A DNA stretch of 47,776 bases from Mycobacterium sp. (GTDB lineage Bacteria > Actinomycetota > Actinomycetes > Mycobacteriales > Mycobacteriaceae), in contig JARLGR010000120.1 of assembly GCA_031292665.1 (NCBI GenBank), positions 1 through 47,776 on the forward strand, in the 5' to 3' direction. Within the stretch, counting starts at the first letter, position 1; the number at the start of each line of letters is the position of its first letter. The notes beneath the pieces are model-generated. The model was not told the origin of the DNA. It saw only the letters and a program-made list of their open reading frames with translations, and did no database searches. Shown piece after piece: positions 17,635 through 25,140 of the stretch. A program made the position numbers and the translations under genes.

Positions 17635-17664
17635 ACTCTACGTTGGAACAGATATTTGGTCAAC
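17635..17664 (-). promoter_or_regulatory. Operator-promoter 4 (GAACAGATATTTGGTCAAC)
   Basis: On the minus strand: -35 TTGACC (17663-17658), 17-base spacer, -10 TAGAGT (17640-17635). The operator word is at 17646-17664. It serves the SDR starting at 17569 and lies 26 bases before the divergent VWA gene at 17690, so one bound repressor could control both directions. The plus-strand promoter is not clear. Confidence 0.75.
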
Positions 17665-17689
17665 GCGGTTTTATGGTCGGAGGTCGAGC

Positions 17690-19417
17690 GTGCCAAGCGA
17701 CGCTCTTGGCGACCGGTTGCAGGCCCTCGGGATGTTCGCCTCTGCACTTGCCGGCCGACCCGTGGCGGTCGCCGGGCTGCAACCGGGCGAACTCCCGTGG
17801 ACGGACGGCCAGACGATTTACGTCGATCCCGCCGCGCGAGGTCGCGCGAGACTCGAGGCACTCAAGGCCGTAGCCGTACAGGCGTCGATGATCGCGGCCG
17901 GCAGCCTGGATCCCGACGTCCTGCGTTCCCTGATCCGGCACCCCCGGCTGGCCAGGCGCTACCTGGCGGTCGAGGCTCACCGCGCACTGATCACCAATAG
18001 CGATCTGCTACCAGGCATCCTGGCGTCGATGGGCAACCGTGACATCGCGAGTCGCACTGACTCGCCCGCCGTTTCGCTAAGCATTGCCGAGGGACGGGCG
18101 GCGATCGACGAACCTGCGCCGGAATTCGGTGTGATCCGCGCGGCGAAGGTGCTCGCCGGATGTTCGCGGACGGCCAAACAACAGGATCGGGAAAGCCCCC
18201 GACACGTCCCGCGGGGACGCGGACCGGAGAAACTTGACGAGTTCGACGACGGCGAGATCGACGATTCCGACGATCCAGATATGTTCACCAGCCCGGTTGG
18301 CGGCGGCGGCTTCATCGGCAAGTGGCTGAAGAAGATGCTGTCTTCGGCGCGTAAGACCGGTACCGGGGGTGGACCGCCCGGCGCGGATACCCCGACGCAT
18401 CGCACGAACCGCACGAATTCGGGAATCCGCGGTTTGCAAGCCGTCTCGTCGCTGGCGTCAACCTCGAGCGAGGACGTCGACGACGACGAAGCCAAAACCG
18501 CCGCGGACGGCGTGACTTACCCGGAATGGGACGTCACGCATAAGAGCTACCGGCGCGCGTGGTGCACCGTGCGCGAGGTCGAGCCGAAGGTCAAGGTATC
18601 GGCGACCCACGCGATCGACGACGCCATCAGCGTGCGGCGTCCGCTGTCGCGACTCGGAATGGGTCTGCACCGTCGCCACCGGCAGTCGCAGGGCGACGAC
18701 ATCGACATCGACGCGGCCGTTGAAGCCCGCGTCGAGGTGCGGGCCGGGTCGGTGCCCGACGAGGCGGTCTATCTCGACAGCCTGCGGCGCAGGCGCGACC
18801 TGTCGGTCCTGCTCCTCCTCGATGTGTCGGGGTCGGCGGCGGAGCCCGGGACGGTGGGGCGGACGGTGCACGAACAACAGCGCGCGGCGGCCGCGAACCT
18901 CACCGTTGCGCTTCACGACCTGGGTGACCGGGTTGCGCTGTACGCCTATTACTCGCAGGGCCGGCGCGCGGTGAGCATGGTTCCCGTCAAACGATTCGAC
19001 GACCACCTCGACTCCCAAGTCATGAGGCGGCTGAACAGCCTGGAACCCGGCGCGTACTCCCGCCTCGGCGCGGCCATCCGCCACGGATCGGCGGTCTTGG
19101 AGGCACGCGGCGGCACGTCACGGCGGCTGTTGGTGGTGCTGTCCGACGGACTCGCATACGACCACGGATACGAGCGCGCTTACGGCGCCGCGGACGCGCG
19201 CCGCGCCCTGACCGAAGCCCGCCACCGCGGCACCGGCTGTGTATGCCTGACGATCGGCGCCGGAACCGACGTGCAATCGCTGCGCAGAGTGTTCGGCAAC
19301 ACCGCGCATGCGACGATCGCGCGTCCAGATCAACTCGCCGGTGTGATTGGACCGCTGTTCCGGTCCGCGCTGCGCTCGGCTCAAGTTAATCGCAGGGTCC
19401 GCCGCAGGGTGTCGTGA
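17690..19417 (+). CDS. VWA-domain protein, CoxE/NorD-like, partner of MoxR ATPase
   Basis: Protein of 575 residues. The start is GTG at 17690 with GGAGG at 17679-17683. The first ~180 residues are helical with no known motif. A long acidic and Gly-rich linker follows (EKLDEFDDGEIDDSDDPD, then a GKWLKKM patch). The C-terminal von Willebrand A domain has the MIDAS motif DVSGS at residues 378-382 and continues to an LVVLSDGLAYD strand. Such proteins (NorD, CbbO, CoxE) work with a MoxR/CbbQ AAA+ ATPase to remodel or metallate a client enzyme. The ATPase is the next gene. The client is unknown; no di-iron or molybdenum enzyme is encoded nearby. Confidence 0.87.
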   Translation: MPSDALGDRLQALGMFASALAGRPVAVAGLQPGELPWTDGQTIYVDPAARGRARLEALKAVAVQASMIAAGSLDPDVLRSLIRHPRLARRYLAVEAHRALITNSDLLPGILASMGNRDIASRTDSPAVSLSIAEGRAAIDEPAPEFGVIRAAKVLAGCSRTAKQQDRESPRHVPRGRGPEKLDEFDDGEIDDSDDPDMFTSPVGGGGFIGKWLKKMLSSARKTGTGGGPPGADTPTHRTNRTNSGIRGLQAVSSLASTSSEDVDDDEAKTAADGVTYPEWDVTHKSYRRAWCTVREVEPKVKVSATHAIDDAISVRRPLSRLGMGLHRRHRQSQGDDIDIDAAVEARVEVRAGSVPDEAVYLDSLRRRRDLSVLLLLDVSGSAAEPGTVGRTVHEQQRAAAANLTVALHDLGDRVALYAYYSQGRRAVSMVPVKRFDDHLDSQVMRRLNSLEPGAYSRLGAAIRHGSAVLEARGGTSRRLLVVLSDGLAYDHGYERAYGAADARRALTEARHRGTGCVCLTIGAGTDVQSLRRVFGNTAHATIARPDQLAGVIGPLFRSALRSAQVNRRVRRRVS

Positions 19418-19506
19418 CGAAAACCCGATCGGACGAACTTCGTCCTGATGCCATGTCCTAGAACGCAGTTGGCGTACCAGTGCCACGAACCCGCTCGTCC
19501 GGGCAC

Positions 19507-19535
19507 TTGAAACAAACATCTGTTCCGATTAGGCT
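19507..19535 (+). promoter_or_regulatory. Operator-promoter 5 (minus-strand GAACAGATGTTTGTTTCAA)
   Basis: On the plus strand: -35 TTGAAA (19507-19512), 17-base spacer, -10 TAGGCT (19530-19535). The operator occupies 19507-19525 in mirror image to sites 1, 3 and 4, so relative to its promoter the layout is the same. It drives the AAA ATPase at 19561. Confidence 0.72.
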
Positions 19536-19560
19536 CCAATCAATTGGCAGAAGGGAAGCT

Positions 19561-20412
19561 ATGGCCAACGAGTCCGGGCTTACGTACCGGAACGGCGCGA
19601 TCCCCGAGGCGGCGAGCACGCGGCCCTACTACAAGACGATCGGCAGCGAAGAAGCCATCTTCAAGGCGGCATACCGTCAGGGTCTGGCACTCGTCCTGAA
19701 GGGGCCGACGGGTTGCGGCAAGACCCGATTCGTCGAGGCGATGGCCTACGATCTTGGCCGGCCGCTGATCACCGTCGCCTGCCATGACGACCTCACCACC
19801 GCGGACCTGGTCGGTCGGTATCTGCTGCGGGGCGACGAGACGGTATGGATGGACGGTCCGTTGACCCGGGCGGTGCGCGAAGGAGCGGTCTGCTATCTCG
19901 ACGAAGTGGTGGAAGCCCGACAGGACACCACCGTGGTGCTGCATCCGCTTGCGGATCACCGGCGGCAGTTGCCCATCGAGCGTCTCGGTATCACGCTGGA
20001 CGCGGCGCCCGGATTCGGCCTTGTAGTGTCCTACAACCCGGGCTATCAAAGTGTGCTCAAGGACCTCAAGGATTCGACGCGCCAGCGGATGGTCGCCGTC
20101 GAATTCGGCTTCCCCGCAGCCGATGTCGAAGAGGGTATCGTCGCACACGAGGCGGGCGTGGACGGTGCCACCGCAGCCGAGCTGGTGCGTTTCGGGCAGG
20201 CCATCCGCCGGCTGGAAACCGGCGGGTTGCGTGAGGTTGCGTCGACCCGCGTGCTGATCGCGGCGGGCAAGCTTGTCGCCGAGGGCTTGACCATGCGAGA
20301 GGCGGCTCAGGCTGCGATCGCCGGGCCGCTCACGGACGACGTGGCGGTGGGCAAGGGCCTGGGCGAGATGATCAAGATCTATCTGGGCGGGCCTGATGGG
20401 TCCGATGATTGA
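19561..20412 (+). CDS. MoxR/CbbQ/NorQ-type AAA+ ATPase
   Basis: Protein of 283 residues, typical for CbbQ/NirQ/NorQ/GvpN ATPases. Walker A is GPTGCGKT at 48-55, Walker B is AVCYLDEVVEA near 109-119, sensor 1 is SYNP near 157, and DSTRQRM near 172 carries the probable arginine finger. These hexameric ATPases pull on client proteins together with a VWA partner, here the upstream gene. The ATG at 19561 follows AGAAGGGA. It has its own operator-controlled promoter despite following the VWA gene in the same direction with a 143-base gap. Confidence 0.9.
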   Translation: MANESGLTYRNGAIPEAASTRPYYKTIGSEEAIFKAAYRQGLALVLKGPTGCGKTRFVEAMAYDLGRPLITVACHDDLTTADLVGRYLLRGDETVWMDGPLTRAVREGAVCYLDEVVEARQDTTVVLHPLADHRRQLPIERLGITLDAAPGFGLVVSYNPGYQSVLKDLKDSTRQRMVAVEFGFPAADVEEGIVAHEAGVDGATAAELVRFGQAIRRLETGGLREVASTRVLIAAGKLVAEGLTMREAAQAAIAGPLTDDVAVGKGLGEMIKIYLGGPDGSDD

Positions 20413-20458
20413 CGCTGCCTACCGCCGCCGCTAGGGTCTGAACAAATATTAGGTTTAC
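20409..20458 (+). promoter_or_regulatory. Operator-promoter 6 (GAACAAATATTAGGTTTAC)
   Basis: On the plus strand: -35 TTGACG (20409-20414), 17-base spacer, -10 TAGGGT (20432-20437). The operator word at 20440-20458 falls on and just after the predicted transcription start. The -35 overlaps the stop codon of the AAA gene. It should drive the five-gene run from 20509 to 26625, or its first part. Confidence 0.65.
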
Positions 20459-20508
20459 TCGGCTTGGTTCAAGGATCGCGCGCGTAAGTTTGTCGCCCGG
20501 GAGGTCAG

Positions 20509-21627
20509 ATGTCCTACGAAAGCAGCGCAGAACCGATCAAGGTCGGCTACCTGATGGACTTCACGCTGCCGCCAGGGTTCCCCGAGGAGATGCATGCCGA
20601 CTTCACTCGGTGCTTCGACCTCGTGTTCGCGGAGGCCGTTGAACACGGATCGATGGATCGGCCCGTACAGATGGTCTATCGCGAAGTTGAGGGGTTGCCC
20701 AAGGGATCGGTCAAGGCGGTGATCGACGCCTTCGGCGAACTCGTCGACGAAGGCTGTCTGGTGGTGTTCGGGCCGCACATCACCGACAACTGCGTGCCCA
20801 CCCGCGAAGCGATCGAAGAGCGGTTCAAGGTCCCGGCCATCAGCGTCACCGGCACCGACGACTGGTTGGGCGAATGGACATTCGCCTTCCCACAAGGATC
20901 GATGACCGACGAGCCGATCTTCATCGCGGACCTCGTGGCAAAGCGCGGGCTTAACGAGATAGGGGTCCTCGTCGAGCAGAACCTGATCGGCGAGAGCTAC
21001 CTGAAGAACCTGCGAAGCGCATGCCGGTGCAAGGGCATTCGCATCGTGGCGGAAGCGGCGATCGCGCAGACCGCGCAGGACATCAACGAAGCCGTGCGCA
21101 CCCTGCATGATGCGAAGGCGGAAGCGATCGTGCACCTGGGGTTCGGCTTCGGGATCGTGTTCATCAACCCCGCGTTGCAGGCCGTCGACTGGGACCCGCC
21201 GCGATTCACCACCACGGCCTTCCAGAACGCGTGGGTGAACCCGATCATGTGGAACGCATTCATGGGGTGGATCGGGGTCGACCAGTACGACGAGGAGAAT
21301 CGGCTGGGCCAGGACTTCCTCGACCGGTACGCCACAAAGTACGGCGGCAGGCGCCCCGAATACTGCGTGCCGGTGGTCAACCGTGACGTTGCCGCCACGC
21401 TCGTGCGTGCGTTCACCGATGCGCACCCGCTCAGCCCGCGGGGGGTCAAGGAGGCGCTGGAGCGGGTGAAGATGATGCCCGCCGCCGCGGGCGCGCCCGG
21501 CACCCGGGTGTCGTTCGGCAAGTGGACGCGGCGGGCCTGGATGGGTGCGGGCTATCTGGTGGCCCGGACCCTCGATGCCAACGGCGTCAACTCGCATCTG
21601 GTCGATCGATTCGGAGAGGAAGGCTGA
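20509..21627 (+). CDS. Periplasmic-binding-type-1 (Leu/Ile/Val receptor-like) protein without signal peptide
   Basis: Protein of 372 residues starting MSYESSAEPIKVGYLMDF, the first strand of a type 1 periplasmic-binding fold. Then come VVFGPHITDNCVPTREAIEE, VPAISVTGTDDWLG, EIGVLVEQNLIGESYLKNL and AEAIVHLGFGFG, all positions typical of branched-chain amino-acid/amide receptors. There is no signal peptide or lipobox and no ABC permease or ATPase nearby, so it should be cytosolic. Such proteins could sense or carry a pathway intermediate. RBS GGGAGG lies 8 bases before the ATG. It is the first gene after operator-promoter 6. Confidence 0.8.
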   Translation: MSYESSAEPIKVGYLMDFTLPPGFPEEMHADFTRCFDLVFAEAVEHGSMDRPVQMVYREVEGLPKGSVKAVIDAFGELVDEGCLVVFGPHITDNCVPTREAIEERFKVPAISVTGTDDWLGEWTFAFPQGSMTDEPIFIADLVAKRGLNEIGVLVEQNLIGESYLKNLRSACRCKGIRIVAEAAIAQTAQDINEAVRTLHDAKAEAIVHLGFGFGIVFINPALQAVDWDPPRFTTTAFQNAWVNPIMWNAFMGWIGVDQYDEENRLGQDFLDRYATKYGGRRPEYCVPVVNRDVAATLVRAFTDAHPLSPRGVKEALERVKMMPAAAGAPGTRVSFGKWTRRAWMGAGYLVARTLDANGVNSHLVDRFGEEG

Positions 21628-21631
21628 CGGG

Positions 21632-22774
21632 ATGTCCACGGAACAGTCCATACCGGTTGCCGCGGACAAGGAGCCGGCATCCGGCCAACGGGGCGAGAAA
21701 CGCGGCTGGGGCAGATGGGTCGCCGGCGCTGCCCTCGCGGCGTTGGCGCTCTTCTTCATCGCGAACTGCCGCACCGCCCTCGACCCGCGCGTCGCCAACC
21801 CGAACGTGCACGGCCGGCCGCGCCCCGTGAAGTTCCTCTTTGGGCTGGATTACATCACCTTCTTGCAGATTTCCACCGTCATCATGTTGCTCGTGCTGCT
21901 GGTGGTGTTCATCAGGGGATGGCGGCGCAATCCGGGTAGTCCGGTGATGTTGATGTTCTTGTGTACCACGCTGATCGTCTGGCAGGACCCGATCATGAAC
22001 TGGGCTCCGTTCGCGGTCTACAACCCCGACCTCATCCACTGGCCGGAGTCGTGGCCGCTGGTGTCGTTGTCGCCGACCGTCGAACCGTTCGTGGTATTCG
22101 GTTACGTGACGTTCTATTTCGGCCCCTACTTCCCGGCGGTCTGGATCCTGCGCAAGCTGCAGGCGAAATACGGGCCCGAGGCCTTCGTGTCGCGGCACCC
22201 GTTGGTCAGCCTGGGCCTGTTGACGATGGTGATCGGCTTCGTCTTCGATGCGTGGCTGGAGATACAGCTCGTGCACGCCGGCATGTACATCTACTCGCAG
22301 GTGATTCCGTGGGGCTCGGTATTCACCGGCACGACATTCCAATTCCCGCTGATCTGGGAGGCGTTCTCGGTGACCTTCGTGATGGTGCCCGCGGCCATAC
22401 TCTGCTATCGCGACGACACCGGGAAGTCGGTGGCCGAGAAGCTGGCCGCGAAAGCGAAGATCTTCCCGACACGTCCGGTGCTCGGCACCTTCCTGGTGAT
22501 GTTCGCCATCATCAACGTGTCCTACCTCGCGTACGGCGCGTGGTTCGCCGCCATCAAGGTCAGCAAAGCGGCGACCTCCGTGGCCTGCCCGTGGCCGTAC
22601 CCGGAGGCCAAAGTCTATGATCCACAAGGGTTCTACGAGAAGGCGGGTGCCCAAGGTCCGTACTCGGTCGGCATCTGGTCGACCTGGATGAGCGGCGAGC
22701 CGAACGGGCGGCCCCACGTCGAACCGCCACCGGCGGGCGAAGGCGCGTGTGCGACCGCGAGCACGAGTGGTTGA
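21632..22774 (+). CDS. AveC-like (spirocyclase family) integral membrane protein
   Basis: Protein of 380 residues. The ATG at 21632 is four bases after the previous stop, and AGGAAGG lies within the end of that gene. There are about seven transmembrane segments (near residues 30, 75, 105, 150, 190, 240 and 290) with conserved polar loops such as WQDPIMNWAPF, FGPYFP and GSVFTGTTFQFPLIWEA. It resembles proteins annotated as AveC family, named for the avermectin enzyme that forms the spiroketal and hydrates C22-C23; that assignment is from memory and only moderate. It may act on a lipophilic or cyclic substrate in the membrane. Strongly linked by position to the binding protein, SDR and P450. 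Confidence 0.65.
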   Translation: MSTEQSIPVAADKEPASGQRGEKRGWGRWVAGAALAALALFFIANCRTALDPRVANPNVHGRPRPVKFLFGLDYITFLQISTVIMLLVLLVVFIRGWRRNPGSPVMLMFLCTTLIVWQDPIMNWAPFAVYNPDLIHWPESWPLVSLSPTVEPFVVFGYVTFYFGPYFPAVWILRKLQAKYGPEAFVSRHPLVSLGLLTMVIGFVFDAWLEIQLVHAGMYIYSQVIPWGSVFTGTTFQFPLIWEAFSVTFVMVPAAILCYRDDTGKSVAEKLAAKAKIFPTRPVLGTFLVMFAIINVSYLAYGAWFAAIKVSKAATSVACPWPYPEAKVYDPQGFYEKAGAQGPYSVGIWSTWMSGEPNGRPHVEPPPAGEGACATASTSG

Positions 22775-23759
22775 GCCGCGCACCGTCGTCATCACCGGCG
22801 CGTCCCGCGGACTGGGGTTCGCCTCGACCGTGCGCCTCTACCGTGAAGGCTGGCGGGTGGTTGCGGCGATGCGGACCCCCGACCGGGGGATGCCGTTGCT
22901 GCGCGAGGCGACCGGCGCCCGATCCGACGACGACCGGCTGATCGGTGTGCAGCTCGACCTGTTGGACACCGCGTCGATCGCCTCGGCGGCCAAGGCAATC
23001 GAAGAAGCCGTTGGCGCACCCTACGCCCTCGTGCACAACGCCGGGATCTCTGCCGCCGGGATGGTGGAGGAGACGGATATGGCGCTGTGGCAGAACATGT
23101 TCGCTACCAGCGTCCTCGGCCCGGTCGAACTCACCAAGGCCTTGCTGCCGTCCATGCGGGAAGCGGGCGAGGGGCGCATCGTGCTGGTCTCCAGCGCGGG
23201 CGGGGTGCGGGGTCAGCCGGGCACTGCACCGTACTCGGCAGCCAAGGGAGCGCTGGAGCGGTGGGGCGAGTCGATGGCGGTCGAGATTGCACCCTTCGGT
23301 CTCGGTGTCACCGTTTTGGTGGCCGGAATGTATGACACCGACATCATCACCGACGCGGGCACCACCGACGATCGCAATTTCGACGGCCCCTACGCCCGGC
23401 TGCACAACGCCATGAACACCCGCGGGCGGTTCGCGGTCAGCTTCGCGCGTTCGCCGGAACGGTTCACCGATGGATTGGTAAAGGCGTTGCAGGACAACGG
23501 GGCATATCGCCGTCGCGGTGTTGGACCGGATGCCTCCATGCTGCTGGTATCGAACAGGATGCTTCCGGCGATTGGGATGCACCACGTGTCGCGGATCGTG
23601 TTGGGCATACCCAAACAGGGTTCGATGCGGGGCGGGGCGTGGCCTTTGACATCGGCCCAGAAGGCAATGGCGCTCGCAGCGCGCGTTCTTCCCGCGCCGG
23701 TGTTGCAGCGCTTGGCGTCGCTGGCGGCGAAGCGCCGCCGGGGAAATGAAGGGGACTGA
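22767..23759 (+). CDS. SDR family NAD(P)-dependent oxidoreductase
   Basis: Protein of about 330 residues. I chose GTG at 22767, which overlaps the stop of the AveC-like gene (22772-22774); GTG at 22749 would add six residues. Motifs: VVITGASRGLG, a basic NADP-type AAMRTPDR after the second strand, NAGIS, VLVSSAGGVRG, catalytic YSAAK. The C-terminal ~80 residues are longer than in minimal SDRs. It ends nine bases before the P450, pointing to cotranscription and sequential steps, for example oxidising an alcohol made by the P450. Confidence 0.85.
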   Translation: MVEPRTVVITGASRGLGFASTVRLYREGWRVVAAMRTPDRGMPLLREATGARSDDDRLIGVQLDLLDTASIASAAKAIEEAVGAPYALVHNAGISAAGMVEETDMALWQNMFATSVLGPVELTKALLPSMREAGEGRIVLVSSAGGVRGQPGTAPYSAAKGALERWGESMAVEIAPFGLGVTVLVAGMYDTDIITDAGTTDDRNFDGPYARLHNAMNTRGRFAVSFARSPERFTDGLVKALQDNGAYRRRGVGPDASMLLVSNRMLPAIGMHHVSRIVLGIPKQGSMRGGAWPLTSAQKAMALAARVLPAPVLQRLASLAAKRRRGNEGD

Positions 23760-23768
23760 GGAGCAATC

Positions 23769-25004
23769 ATGGAACAGCTTTTCGACGACCTGGAGGACTT
23801 CGGCGCCTTCGACGACGCGGTGTCCGGCGACGTGCGCGACCCCTACACCGAATTGGCGCGGCTGCGCCGCGAGGAGCCGATCCAACGCTTGGACGTCTCC
23901 GGGATGCCGCATGAGGAGTCCACACCGGTCTTCATCGTGTACCGCTTCGAGGAAGCCCAGCAGATGCTGCGCGACAACGAGACGTTCTCGTCGGCGGGCG
24001 TCATCGCGGCGTTCGGGCCGGTGTTGGGCGAACGCGTGATGCTCGGAATGGACGAACCGGTACACGGCCGGCTTCGGTCACTGGTGTCAAAGGCTTTCTC
24101 GCAGAAGGCTTTGGCGCGATGGGAGGACGAGTTGGTCGGGCGGGTGGCCAATAGCCTGATCGACGGGTTCGCGGCCAACGGCAAGGCCGACCTGGTCAAG
24201 GAATTCACCTTCGATTACCCCAGCCAGATCATCGCGGGCCTGCTCGGCCTGCCGGAGGAGGACTACCCGCAGTTTCAACGCTGGTCCATCTCGTTGCTGA
24301 GCTGGATCATGAATCCGGAACGCGGGCTTGCGGCGTCGGCCGCGCTGTGCGACTACTTCGCGCCGATCCTCGAGGACCGCCGCGCCGAACCGAAAGACGA
24401 TCTGATCAGCGCGCTGGCCCAGGCCGAAATCGACGGCGAGAAGCTCGAGGACGAGGAGATCTACTCGTTTTTGCGCCTGCTGCTGCCCGCCGGAGTGGAG
24501 ACGACGTACCGGGCGTTGGGCAGCCTGCTTTTCGCGCTGCTGTCGGATCCCGCGCAGTTGGATGCCATCCGCGCGGATCGTTCGCTGCTGCCGCAGGCCA
24601 TCGAAGAGGGGGTGCGTTGGGAACCGCCCCTGCTGACCATCACCAGGGTCGCCACGTGTGACACCGAACTCGGCGGGGTACCGATACCGGCCGGCTCGAC
24701 GGTGATGCCGATGCTGGGGGCCGCCAACCGGCAGGAGGACCGCTACTCCGATCCGGACGCGTTCGACATCTTCCGGCCGGCCAGGGCACATCTCGGGTGG
24801 GGCCACGGTGTGCACGTCTGCCTCGGCATGCACCTGGCGCGACTTGAGATGCGCACCGCCGTGAACCTGTTGCTCGACCGGCTGCCGAATCTTCGGCTGG
24901 ACCCCGACGGGGACGACCCGCATATCCGCGGGCAAGTCTTCCGGTCGCCGACCTCGCTGCCGGTGCTGTTCGACCCCGTGCGCCATGTGCACACCACGCC
25001 GTAG
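23769..25004 (+). CDS. Cytochrome P450
   Basis: Protein of 411 residues, normal for a soluble bacterial P450. The I-helix oxygen-activation motif is LLPAGVETTYRALG, the K-helix ExxR is in AIEEGVRWEPP, and the heme loop is LGWGHGVHVCLG with C351 as the iron ligand. The usual first Phe of the heme loop is Trp here (W344), which may change heme potential. It probably hydroxylates the island's hydrophobic substrate. Electron partners (ferredoxin, reductase) are not encoded nearby. GAGGAG precedes the ATG by five bases. A decayed P450 fragment follows the aldehyde dehydrogenase. Confidence 0.92.
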   Translation: MEQLFDDLEDFGAFDDAVSGDVRDPYTELARLRREEPIQRLDVSGMPHEESTPVFIVYRFEEAQQMLRDNETFSSAGVIAAFGPVLGERVMLGMDEPVHGRLRSLVSKAFSQKALARWEDELVGRVANSLIDGFAANGKADLVKEFTFDYPSQIIAGLLGLPEEDYPQFQRWSISLLSWIMNPERGLAASAALCDYFAPILEDRRAEPKDDLISALAQAEIDGEKLEDEEIYSFLRLLLPAGVETTYRALGSLLFALLSDPAQLDAIRADRSLLPQAIEEGVRWEPPLLTITRVATCDTELGGVPIPAGSTVMPMLGAANRQEDRYSDPDAFDIFRPARAHLGWGHGVHVCLGMHLARLEMRTAVNLLLDRLPNLRLDPDGDDPHIRGQVFRSPTSLPVLFDPVRHVHTTP

Positions 25005-25140
25005 AAGAGGACGCCCGCATGTTGCCAGTTGCCAATCGGCTAGTTTCCGGTAAGGCTCTCCATAGGGTGCCCTTCTGGCGATGGGCGCCCCGGGTCCCGG
25101 CGCTCTGAGCAGCGCCTCGTCGAAAGAGAGCTGAACAAAC

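Noticed and set aside
17321..17689. Upstream extension of the VWA gene by 123 codons
   Set aside because: It overlaps the divergent SDR gene and operator-promoter 4; GTG 17690 has a good GGAGG and fits the protein.
19459..19474. TAGAACGCAGTTGG as a second KstR site
   Set aside because: The GTT half is displaced by one base relative to TnnAACnnGTTnnA, so it fails the consensus.
22560..24065. A 501-codon minus-strand frame over the AveC-like, SDR and P450 genes
   Set aside because: It spans parts of three real plus-strand genes and shows no conserved motif.
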